From an uncultured Paraprevotella sp. (GTDB lineage: Bacteria > Bacteroidota > Bacteroidia > Bacteroidales > Bacteroidaceae), in the NCBI GenBank assembly GCA_944320765.1, contig CALUIS010000001.1, positions 62,001 through 126,000 on the forward strand: 64,000 nucleotides of DNA, in the 5' to 3' direction. The notes under the pieces are model-generated. The model saw only the letters and a program-made list of their open reading frames with translations. It was not told where the DNA came from and searched no databases. Of the stretch, positions 28,701 through 36,091 are shown piece by piece (position 1 is the stretch's first letter; each line of letters begins with the position of its first letter). Both the position numbers and the translations under genes were made by a program.

Positions 28701-29093
28701 GTTGAAGTCGAAAGCCTTGTTGCTGATACCATTATACATATAAGGCAGGCCGTCGTCGCGGTTGGCCGCCACGGTCCACGTGCCGTCGCCGTTGTTCAGG
28801 CAGAGGCGGGTGTCGTCGTACCAGCTCCATCCCAGCGAGTCCTGCCCTTGCGAGCCGGTGAGGATGCGCTGCTCGTAGGTCTGTCCGCCGGTGAAGAGGT
28901 CCATGAAGCCGTCGTTGTTGAAGTCCGCCACGACGGGTACGGCATCGCTCATCTGGATGCCGATGGCGTCCGCCTCGGCGTTCGTGGCCGAGCGGAATGA
29001 GATGTCTTGTGCCTGCGCCTGTTCCGCGCCTGCCAGTCCCGCTGTCAGCGCGGCACAGAACATCAAAGGTCTTAGCGTAATGAAGTTTTTCAT
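25713..29093 (-). CDS. Giant secreted FG-GAP / fibronectin-III / Ig-like protein 3
   Basis: 1126 residues. Signal peptide MKNFITLRPLMFCAALTAGLAGAEQAQA. Propeller repeats DFNNDGFMDLF, DYNKDGYPDLL, DFNADGWPDV, DYDQDGKQDLL and DFNGDGWPDF, then fibronectin-III (LKAEYIDSTKQIVVTWDASY), Ig-like modules and a C-terminal VYTISGILVKKDAT..GIYIISGKKVIIK. Homologous to proteins 1 and 2 along its whole length but diverged throughout, including the C-terminal half. It is the older member of the cluster. Confidence 0.85.
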   Translation of the reverse strand: MKNFITLRPLMFCAALTAGLAGAEQAQAQDISFRSATNAEADAIGIQMSDAVPVVADFNNDGFMDLFTGGQTYEQRILTGSQGQDSLGWSWYDDTRLCLNNGDGTWTVAANRDDGLPYMYNGISNKAFDFNQDGYVDFIYPSTNVGWTFQAPKGLIFMLNNGDGTFTRKEDAALAEVVPVIQENVWNEGIQYSSLSIADYNKDGYPDLLVEFLIDPSRERCVWLFKNVEGDHFERVTDAFVTEVGKPFIPQTCGAVQFGDFNADGWPDVVVNGWADENTELGISGCGQMHFYRNMKDGTFQLADTDFGADNMEISNFFKQPYGEEHQLIVIDYDQDGKQDLLVFGQADLQKGEDLGNPEAIYGKYSLMLRNVSTGDKIQFEKVGTQLYPCSGSNKRMGILADFNGDGWPDFVVRGWNGDWHNAIWSSLPEYDNFNGVKSIQDENGQNGTNDMTDSIRIKEGYMAFGDLNNDGMLDIFTQDNCNRLSWTVNTTDPEDEDGLQIPGAPENLKAEYIDSTKQIVVTWDASYTPDSESKAVYNLYLKNKATGRTLMLAPANPETGKQLTYTAWSGYVPCETYTFEGVEAGNYTIGVQAVTYSWQASGFATTDLTLNENPAAAFTVMSLDPSGMKDVKSLSVLTLAFNEEVYPSALEDAEPITLTDSKGQPVDITVKKVPEEPQLQISMIPTIETETYTLNVPEGAVCRDNGDWNKAFKRTINVTGLTAYEPLYISGDEGNYGSLKDFTLTFPELTNAVVDTTGTDERPYMVYNDSAKQTVGILSQGTHANEIKLTLNEEQKSEGSYTLVIPAGLIQRVNITEVPVDEDSVRLDTTALLSSAEMRYEYTIGYNLNADSITPGPGKQLALQDFTLHFPAGHVRLINNEATTEAYLLNNADSSQVKAMLIAGTSSTTFSVRLAEEVTAEGEYTLVIPAKMILEITPNEEDEEASDTIYSQTLKYDFTISYDYVPVSTTPAEGEVTALKEIILEFGEGSYAALAESAEKAVLTYAEDGSEVEATLTAGEKANEIKVTLAEETTAFGEYTLTIPAQMIQQTAGEEDEAAIDYNPALKYTFTLIDGEGIGEVLADTETADVYTISGILVKKDATQEDLKNLKKGIYIISGKKVIIK

Positions 29094-29131
29094 GTCTGTT
29101 GCTTTGGGTTTAAAAAATCTTTTAGCTTCCG

Positions 29132-29139
29132 CAAAATTA
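29132..29139 (-). promoter_or_regulatory. -7 box of FG-GAP gene 3
   Basis: TAATTTTG on the minus strand, 39 bases before the ATG; the -33 is weak. Confidence 0.4.
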
Positions 29140-29188
29140 CGGTTTTGCGGGGAAGCGGCGGTGTCACGGTTAAACCAATAATTGAAAT

Positions 29189-31960
29189 TTATGCGTCAAT
29201 TGACGCTCTGTCTTTTCCGTCTTTCCGTCTCAGAAAGTCTGTAGGGCTTTCGCCGAAGTAGTCTTTGTAACATTTGGCGAAGTATGAAGGTGCGCTGAAC
29301 CCCACCGTATAGGCGATTTCCGCTATGCTCTTGTCGGTGGAAGCCAAGAGCGAGGCCGCGCGTTTCAGCCGTGCGATGCGGAGCAGTTCGTTCGGAGAGT
29401 AGCCCGTCAGGGCCTTTGCCTTGCGGTAGAGCTGTACGCGTCCCAGTCCGAGTTGTTCCCCGAGGTCCTCGACGCGCAGTCCGGAATCTCCCATCCTTTG
29501 GTCGATCAGCGTGCGGAGTTTCTCCACAAAACTTTGGTCCACGGGGCCGACCATGTCTTTCTTGACCGTGGCATTGTCGGTGAAGAAACTGTGCAGGCGG
29601 TGGCGGTTCTCAATCAGGTTGCGCAGGCGGGTGCGCAGCAGCTGTGCGCTGAAAGGCTTCAGGATATAGGAGTCGGCGCCGCATTCATAGCCTTTGATTT
29701 TCTGTTCGTCCATCGCGTAGGCTGTCAGCATCATCACGGGGATGTGCGAGGTCTGCATTTCCGACTTCAGCCGGCGGCAGCATTCCATGCCGTCCATCAC
29801 CGGCATCATCACGTCGCAGATGATGGCGTCGGGGACATATTTCATGGCCTGTTGCAATCCTTCCTGTCCGTTCGAGGCCTCTATCACGGTGTATTCCGGT
29901 GAGAGCAGCATCTTCACATAGTCGCGTACGTCCTGATTGTCATCTATCACCAGCACCGTTTCCTTGTCCTTGTCGCCGGTCGCAGCGTACGGGGCCTGTA
30001 TGGTCTCTTGCGCGGCGGAAAGCACCGCCCCTTCCTTCAGGTTGTCCATGAACGCGCTTTTCTCCTGCCCGACCGTCGGTTTTCCCGCCTGTCTCATCGG
30101 CATCTCGACCGTGAAGACCGTGCCTTTCCCTTCTGCCGCCGATACGGTGACTTGTCCGCCGTGCATCTCGGTAAACGCCTTCACCAGGGCCAGCCCGATG
30201 CCCGAGCCGGCATAATGCACGTCTATCTGGTAGAAGCTTTCGAAGATATGCTTTGCGTGTTCGGCGGAAATGCCCACGCCGGTGTCCGACACCTGATAGC
30301 GCAGCCATCCCGTCCCGTCCCGTTCAAACCGGGACAGCGTGAGGTCCACCCGTCCGTTCTCGGACGTGAACTTGAAGGCGTTCGAGAGCAGGTTGTACGT
30401 GATGCGTTCCAGTTTTTCGGCATCGGCCGTCATGGCATACCCCTCTTCGGCAGGCTGTACGGACACGTTGAAGCGGATGTGCTTTTTGTAGGACAAGGTG
30501 CGGAACGCCTCCGTCCATTCGTGGATTTCTTTCGAGATGTCGAACTCGGAGAGGCGCATCTCCAGTTTGCCGCTTTCGAACTTGCGGAAATCGAGGATTT
30601 GGTTGACCAGCCGCAGCAATACCGTCACGTTCTTGTGGATGATGCGGAGCAGGAAGCGTTCGTGCCGGTCCAGGTGGGCGGACGCTTCGAGTTGGTCCAC
30701 GGGGTCGGCTATCAGGGTCAGCGGCGTGCGGAAATCGTGCGACACGTTGGTGAAGAAGGCCAGTTTGGCATGGGTCGCCTCTTCCAGTTGCTTCGACAGG
30801 TCTATCAGCTGGTCCCGCTGTTGCTCCAGTTGCCGTTTCTGTTCCGACAGTTCCGTGTTCAGGCGGTTTTTCGTCCAGAATCCCCTTACGGCCACGAAGA
30901 GCGCGATGCCGAACAGAAGGAGGGTCACCGCACAAGCATACAGCAAGACGCGCTGTGAGCTGTATTGCGCCAGATAATGGTTGATTTGTTTGTCCAGACG
31001 GTCTATCTTGTGGTCCAGCTGGTGAATCTGCTCGTTTTGCAGCTGCATGACCCGTGCGTTGCTGTAGTTGACCAAGGCCGTGGAAAGGATGGTTTCTCGC
31101 CGGAACGGCTTTCCGGTCAGTATGGCCATGGCGGTCTGCATCACCTGGTCGCCGCCGGTGGGATAGATGAACGTGGCGTCCAGCTGTCCGCCGGCCACTT
31201 GGGCGATGCCGTATCCTTCGCCCGCCAGCGCGTCGATGCCCACGAACAGCATCTGCTTTTCCCGTCCCCGCTTCACGGCCGCCTCGTAGGCGCCTGCCGC
31301 CATGCGGTCGTTCTGGCAATAGACCAGGTCGATTTCCGGTTGGCGGGCAAGAATGGAGTCGAAGCACAGGCGTGCCTTGTCGCGCAGCCAGGCGGCGTCG
31401 GCCGACGCGACGACCTTGATGCCGGGATATTGTTCCAACGCCTCCATCATGCCCTCGTGGCGTTCCTCCGCCGGCGTGGAACCTCGCAGCCCCATGATTT
31501 CCACCACGTTTCCCTTGCCTTGCAGGCGTGTGGCGATATATTCTCCCACGTGCCTGCCGATAGCGTGGTTGTCGGCGCCGATATAGGCGGTGTATTTGTC
31601 GGAATGGATTTTGCGGTCGGTCAGGATGACGGGAATCCCTTTCGCGTATGCCTTTTCGATGACGGGCGTGATGGCGTCTGCCTCGTTGGGGGAAATCACC
31701 AGCAGGTCCACGTGGTCGCGCATCATCGTTTCGATGTCGCGTATCTGCCGGGCGTTATCGTCCTTTGCCGTGCGGAAGAGGATTTCCGTGCCGGGATAGA
31801 ACAAGGCTTCGCGGCTGATTTCCTTGTTCATCTGTTCGCGCCATTCGTCGTCGCTGCATTGCGACACGCCGATGACATACCGTTCTTGCCGGTCGGCACA
31901 GCCTGCGAGCAGAAGTAAGAAGAGCAGGCCCAAAAGAGAAAGATGGCGGCGTTTCGTCAT
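29189..31960 (-). CDS. Hybrid two-component sensor/regulator (HTCS) with sugar-binding sensor
   Basis: 923 residues from the ATG at 31960; an ATG at 31990 is possible. Order: hydrophobic N-terminus ending in a lipobox-like LLAGC (Cys21), and a periplasmic type I sugar-binding domain at 28-300 (VIGVSQCSDDEW, YTAYIGADNHAIGRH). A transmembrane helix at 338-361 is followed by HisKA with His408 (SHDFRTPLTL), and HATPase with NLLSNAFKF, DTGVGIS and GSGIGLALVKAF. REC is at 668-780 with Asp716, and an AraC-type HTH at 826-912. The layout matches the fructose-sensing HTCS of Bacteroides fructan loci. It sits directly downstream of the fructokinase gene and probably activates the adjacent operon. Confidence 0.93.
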   Translation of the reverse strand: MTKRRHLSLLGLLFLLLLAGCADRQERYVIGVSQCSDDEWREQMNKEISREALFYPGTEILFRTAKDDNARQIRDIETMMRDHVDLLVISPNEADAITPVIEKAYAKGIPVILTDRKIHSDKYTAYIGADNHAIGRHVGEYIATRLQGKGNVVEIMGLRGSTPAEERHEGMMEALEQYPGIKVVASADAAWLRDKARLCFDSILARQPEIDLVYCQNDRMAAGAYEAAVKRGREKQMLFVGIDALAGEGYGIAQVAGGQLDATFIYPTGGDQVMQTAMAILTGKPFRRETILSTALVNYSNARVMQLQNEQIHQLDHKIDRLDKQINHYLAQYSSQRVLLYACAVTLLLFGIALFVAVRGFWTKNRLNTELSEQKRQLEQQRDQLIDLSKQLEEATHAKLAFFTNVSHDFRTPLTLIADPVDQLEASAHLDRHERFLLRIIHKNVTVLLRLVNQILDFRKFESGKLEMRLSEFDISKEIHEWTEAFRTLSYKKHIRFNVSVQPAEEGYAMTADAEKLERITYNLLSNAFKFTSENGRVDLTLSRFERDGTGWLRYQVSDTGVGISAEHAKHIFESFYQIDVHYAGSGIGLALVKAFTEMHGGQVTVSAAEGKGTVFTVEMPMRQAGKPTVGQEKSAFMDNLKEGAVLSAAQETIQAPYAATGDKDKETVLVIDDNQDVRDYVKMLLSPEYTVIEASNGQEGLQQAMKYVPDAIICDVMMPVMDGMECCRRLKSEMQTSHIPVMMLTAYAMDEQKIKGYECGADSYILKPFSAQLLRTRLRNLIENRHRLHSFFTDNATVKKDMVGPVDQSFVEKLRTLIDQRMGDSGLRVEDLGEQLGLGRVQLYRKAKALTGYSPNELLRIARLKRAASLLASTDKSIAEIAYTVGFSAPSYFAKCYKDYFGESPTDFLRRKDGKDRASIDA

Positions 31961-32108
31961 GGCGTGGTACGGTCCGGGTTTCTTATCCATGGACGAAGAT
32001 AGGCATTTTTCTCCGGTCGGCCAAGTCGTGCGGTGTTTTTTATGGACCTCCCCCGCCTTGGGCGTTTCCACTTTCCAGTCGAGGGAGGTTGTTAGGGTTG
32101 GCGGGCGG

Positions 32109-33002
32109 TCAGGCGTTCACTTTTTCTTTCAGGCGGTCGGGCAGCGCGGGCATCGCCCCGTTTTGCGTGCAGACGAAGGCCGAGGTCTCCACGGCTATCT
32201 TGTGCGCGTCGGGAATGGGGAGGCCTTTCAGGATGGAGGCCACGAAGGCGGCGGTGAACGAGTCGCCCGCCCCCACCGTGTCGGCCACTTCCACCTTCGG
32301 GGTCTCCACGAACGACACTTCGCCGGGGGTGAACACGTAGCTGCCGTTCACGCCGCACGTGAGGATGAGCATCTTCAGGTTGTATTTGGCCAGCAGGATC
32401 CAGCACTTGTCCTGCAGGTCGATGCCCGGATAACCGAACATCCGGCTCACGGTGACCAGTTCTTCGTCGTTTATCTTCAGTATGTTGCATTTCCGCATCG
32501 AGTTGCAGAGGATTTCCTTGGTGTAGAAGCCTTGGCGCAGGTTGATGTCGAAAATCTTGTATCGGCCCGGTCCGTCCGGCATGACGTCGAGGAAGCGGTT
32601 GATGGTCTCGCACGACACGACGCTGCGCTGGGCCAGCGACCCGAAGCAGACCGCACAGGTCTGCCGGGCCAGGCTTTCCAATGCCGGAGTGAACGGGATG
32701 TTGTCCCAAGCCACCCCTTCGCGGATGTCGTAGCACGGCACCCCGTTGCTGTCCAGCTGCACCTGCACCGTCCCCGTCGGGTAAGGCACCCGCTCAATCA
32801 TGCAGCCCAGCTTCTTCTCACGGAAGTTGGCGAGGATTTCCGTTCCTAATTCGTCTTCTCCCACGGCGCTCACCACGTAACTGTCCAGTCCGAACTGCGA
32901 CACGTGGTAGGCGAAGTTCGCCGGGGCGCCGCCTATCTTCTTTCCTTCGGGAAGCATGTCCCACAATGCTTCGCCCATTCCTACTACGGTTGTATGGTTC
33001 AT
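32109..33002 (-). CDS. Fructokinase (PfkB family)
   Basis: 297 residues. Phosphorylates imported fructose in the cytoplasm. PfkB features: GEALWDMLPEG and KKIGGAPANFAYHVSQFG near the N-terminus (sugar site), and DTVGAGDSF at 241-249 with catalytic Asp247. Its ATG overlaps the permease stop as ATGA. The neighbours (permease, GH32, HTCS) set fructose as the likely substrate. Confidence 0.92.
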   Translation of the reverse strand: MNHTTVVGMGEALWDMLPEGKKIGGAPANFAYHVSQFGLDSYVVSAVGEDELGTEILANFREKKLGCMIERVPYPTGTVQVQLDSNGVPCYDIREGVAWDNIPFTPALESLARQTCAVCFGSLAQRSVVSCETINRFLDVMPDGPGRYKIFDINLRQGFYTKEILCNSMRKCNILKINDEELVTVSRMFGYPGIDLQDKCWILLAKYNLKMLILTCGVNGSYVFTPGEVSFVETPKVEVADTVGAGDSFTAAFVASILKGLPIPDAHKIAVETSAFVCTQNGAMPALPDRLKEKVNA

Positions 33003-34171
33003 GGTCTTGTCTTTTTAAGTTGAAACATATATATAATAAGGTATAGCACCCCAGCCGTCATGACGGCCACCGCCCCGTTCTGCCCCACGGCGTCGCTGGC
33101 GAATCCCATCAGCAGCGGGAACACCGTGCCGCCGAAAAGTCCCATGATCATCAGGCCGGAAACTTCGTTCTTCTTTTCCGGGACGGCTAGCAGGGCCTGC
33201 GAGAAGATGATGGAGAACACGTTCGAGTTCCCGAAGCCGATGAGGGCGATGGCGATGTAGATGACGGGCAGGCTGGAGGAGGCGAACAGCAGCACCATGG
33301 CCGCCAGCATACACCCCACGCTGACGCCGAGGAACGTCTTCGCGGCCACTTTCCGGAGGATGACCGCCCCCGACAGGCATCCCAGGGTCCGGAAGATGAA
33401 GTACAGGCTTGTGGCGAACCCGGCTTCGTCGAGCGTCATCTCCAGACGTTCCATCAGGATTTTCGGCGCGGTGGTGTTGGTGCCCACGTCGATGCCCACA
33501 TGGCACATGATGCCTGCGAAGCAGAGCAGGATGAACGGGTGGCCCAGCAGCCTGAGGCAGCTCGCGAAGCCGGAAGCCTTGTCGGGCTTCTCCTCTTCAA
33601 TCGGGGTGGCCGCGAGCCAGAGGATGGCGATGACCGCCACCACCATGTACACGGGGAACAGCACCCGCCAGCCCAGGCCGAATTCCGGCATCGCCTGCGT
33701 GGCGCCCCACATGGCGATGTAGGGGGCCAGGAACGAAGCGATGGCCTTGACGAACTGCCCGAAGGTCAGGGAACTGGCCAGCTTGTCGCCCGTGATGATG
33801 TTGCTCAGCAGCGGGTTCAGAGAGGTCTGCATCAAGGCGTTCCCGATGCCCAGCAGGGAGAACGAGCAGAGCATGAGGCCGTAGCTGTCGCCGAACATCG
33901 GGAGCAGCAGGGACACGAAGGTCACCAGAAGGCTGGCCAGCACCGTCCGCTTCCGCCCGATGCGGTTCATCAGCACACCCGTGGGTACAGAGAAAATCAG
34001 GAACCAGAAGAACACCAGCGAGGGGAAGATGTTGGCTTCCGCGTCGCTCAGTCCCAAGTCCGCCTTCACGTAGTTCGAGGCGATTCCCACCAGGTCCACG
34101 AAGCCCATGGCGAAGAAGCAGAGCATCACGGGCACCAGCCTGCCGTACTTGATTTGATTGTCGGTTGTCAT
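32999..34171 (-). CDS. MFS sugar permease (fructose, FHS/GluP type)
   Basis: 390 residues with about 12 hydrophobic helices. The fucose/glucose/galactose permease style is seen in the opening GRLVPVMLCFFAMGFVDLVG, the GVLMNRIGRKRT loop between helices 2 and 3, and NPLLSNII. In fructan loci this family imports fructose across the inner membrane. It lies between GH32 (15 bases upstream) and fructokinase (overlapping). Confidence 0.88.
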   Translation of the reverse strand: MTTDNQIKYGRLVPVMLCFFAMGFVDLVGIASNYVKADLGLSDAEANIFPSLVFFWFLIFSVPTGVLMNRIGRKRTVLASLLVTFVSLLLPMFGDSYGLMLCSFSLLGIGNALMQTSLNPLLSNIITGDKLASSLTFGQFVKAIASFLAPYIAMWGATQAMPEFGLGWRVLFPVYMVVAVIAILWLAATPIEEEKPDKASGFASCLRLLGHPFILLCFAGIMCHVGIDVGTNTTAPKILMERLEMTLDEAGFATSLYFIFRTLGCLSGAVILRKVAAKTFLGVSVGCMLAAMVLLFASSSLPVIYIAIALIGFGNSNVFSIIFSQALLAVPEKKNEVSGLMIMGLFGGTVFPLLMGFASDAVGQNGAVAVMTAGVLYLIIYMFQLKKTRP

Positions 34172-34186
34172 GGCGTTTACGGTTTT

Positions 34187-36058
34187 TTACAGTCCCAGTT
34201 TATAGGCTTTCAGGTTCTCAATCTTGGCCTCGCCGCCTTCGGCACGGAAGCGGAGGATGTCATACGGCGCGGTGGGGAACACCAGGTTGGTCATCGCGAT
34301 GCGCCCGCCGTCCACGAAAATCTCGATAGAGCATTTGTCGACGAACACATCCAGGTGGTACGTCTTGCCCTCGCAGAGGGAGAGCGGCGCCCACGTGCCT
34401 AATGCGAAGTCATTCCGGTAATTGACCGACATCGTCTTGCGGTGGTCGTCGGTTTCTTTGGCGTGCGGTTCCGATTTGTCGCCGAAGGCCGTCAGTCCGC
34501 TTTCGGTGCGGTCCATCACGAGCCGCCCGGCTTTCATGTCCAGGTAGATTTTCGTCGTTTCGCCTTTGGCATTCATCAAATCGAAACCGGCCACGCCGCC
34601 GGCATCCGGCGTGATGTCCATTTCCAGTTCGTACGCCCCGTCGTTGTCCGGCACGATGCCGCCAATCTCATATTCGTCCTTTACGCGGATGACCGGGTCG
34701 AACGTGCGGGTGTCCTTGCGCAGGACTGCGGCTTCCTTCACCACGTTGGCGGCCACGTAGGTCTGCCCGTCCTTCGTGTAGAGCGACAGCTCGCGGGGAA
34801 GGCCGTTGGCACCGCGGTACTGGCGGATGGGAGTCACGTTGGCATACTGCCAGTTGCTCATCCAAGGGATGGAGATGACCCGTTCGCCTGTGTTCGAGAA
34901 GCAAACCGCCGCATAGTGGTCTTTCCCGTAATCCAGCCACTTGGCCACTTCAGGCTTCGTGTCGCACGTAAACTCTTTCCCGTCGAAGTCGCCCGTGAAG
35001 TATTCCGTCGCGCTGCCGCCGAACATGCAGCCCGGATTGATGTTGACCAGCATCACCCATTTCATCTTGTTCTTGTCCCCGTCCACGGGCAGCTGCACGA
35101 AGTCCGGACATTCAAACTGGTTGGGCTGTGCGCCGTATCCCTTGCCGAAAGCACTCATGTATTCCCAGTCTTTCAGGTTGTGCGAGGCGTAGAAGCGCAT
35201 CTCCTTGTCGGCCGACACAATCATCACCCACTTCTTTTCCGGTTCGTACCAGAACACTTTCGGGTCGCGGAAGTCCTTCAGCCCGTCGAACGGGGTCAGC
35301 ACCGGGTTCTTCTCATACTTCGTGAAGGTACGCCCGTTGTCGGTGCTGTACGCCATGCACTGAATCTGCCCGTGCTTGTCGCTCGCGGAGGTATAGAGCG
35401 CCACCAGCGCGCTGTCGCCGTAGCCGGCCGTACCCGCCTTGTCCACCACGGTGCTGCCGGAGAAGATGTGTCCCAGCGTGTCGCGTGCGATGGCCGGCTT
35501 CAGATGCTCCCAGTGCATGAGGTCGGTGCTGACGGAGTGTCCCCAGTGCATGTTGCCCCATTTCGAGCCGTAAGGGTTGTACTGGAAATAGAGATGGTAC
35601 TCGCCGTCCTTGTACACCATGCCGTTCGGGTCGTTCATCCAGCCGTAGAGCGGGGTGTGGTGGTAGACGGGGCGGTAGTAGTCCGTGTTGCCCGTGTCGA
35701 ACGTGTCCGCCAGCTGGATGTGGGTCCAGCATATCGCGCCGGCGGGCGTCTTGCGGACGGACACCGTCGCGTTCCCGCCTTGCGGCAGTTCGAGCGGCAC
35801 GTAGTATTCCACACTGTCCTGGGCCAGGCGGATGTCCATCGTCACGTCGTCGGCCTTTCCCGTCTCGACCCGGACTTGGCTTTCCCCGCAGGATTCCTGG
35901 ATGGGGAGGAGCAGGTATTTGCCCGGGGCGGAGACGTGTACCAGCGTCAGCGAGTCGCCTTGGTGTTCAAACGTGAGGCCCGTGCCGGACGACTGGCAGG
36001 CGGCCATTCCGCAGGCCAGCATGGCGCCGCCCGCGAGATAAATCAGGTTCTTTTTCAT
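34187..36058 (-). CDS. GH32 lipoprotein (fructan/sucrose exo-hydrolase)
   Basis: 623 residues. Lipoprotein signal ending GMAAC, lipid Cys21. The five-bladed GH32 catalytic domain starts near 130 and shows the nucleophile Asp143 in WMNDPNG, the transition-state RDP at 264-266, and the acid/base Glu316 in ECPDF. A C-terminal beta-sandwich ends with the VFVDKCSIEIFVDGG motif. Expected to release fructose from inulin, levan or sucrose in the periplasm or at the cell surface. It lies 33 bases after the outer-membrane barrel gene. Confidence 0.94.
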   Translation of the reverse strand: MKKNLIYLAGGAMLACGMAACQSSGTGLTFEHQGDSLTLVHVSAPGKYLLLPIQESCGESQVRVETGKADDVTMDIRLAQDSVEYYVPLELPQGGNATVSVRKTPAGAICWTHIQLADTFDTGNTDYYRPVYHHTPLYGWMNDPNGMVYKDGEYHLYFQYNPYGSKWGNMHWGHSVSTDLMHWEHLKPAIARDTLGHIFSGSTVVDKAGTAGYGDSALVALYTSASDKHGQIQCMAYSTDNGRTFTKYEKNPVLTPFDGLKDFRDPKVFWYEPEKKWVMIVSADKEMRFYASHNLKDWEYMSAFGKGYGAQPNQFECPDFVQLPVDGDKNKMKWVMLVNINPGCMFGGSATEYFTGDFDGKEFTCDTKPEVAKWLDYGKDHYAAVCFSNTGERVISIPWMSNWQYANVTPIRQYRGANGLPRELSLYTKDGQTYVAANVVKEAAVLRKDTRTFDPVIRVKDEYEIGGIVPDNDGAYELEMDITPDAGGVAGFDLMNAKGETTKIYLDMKAGRLVMDRTESGLTAFGDKSEPHAKETDDHRKTMSVNYRNDFALGTWAPLSLCEGKTYHLDVFVDKCSIEIFVDGGRIAMTNLVFPTAPYDILRFRAEGGEAKIENLKAYKLGL

Positions 36059-36091
36059 GGTTGTCTGTTTTTTGGAGTTGTAAATATAGCA

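Noticed and set aside
25941..29000. A 1019-codon open frame on the plus strand across FG-GAP gene 3
   Set aside because: It is antisense to a gene with signal peptide and conserved domains. Open antisense frames arise from GC-rich codon bias here, and the product has no recognisable domain.
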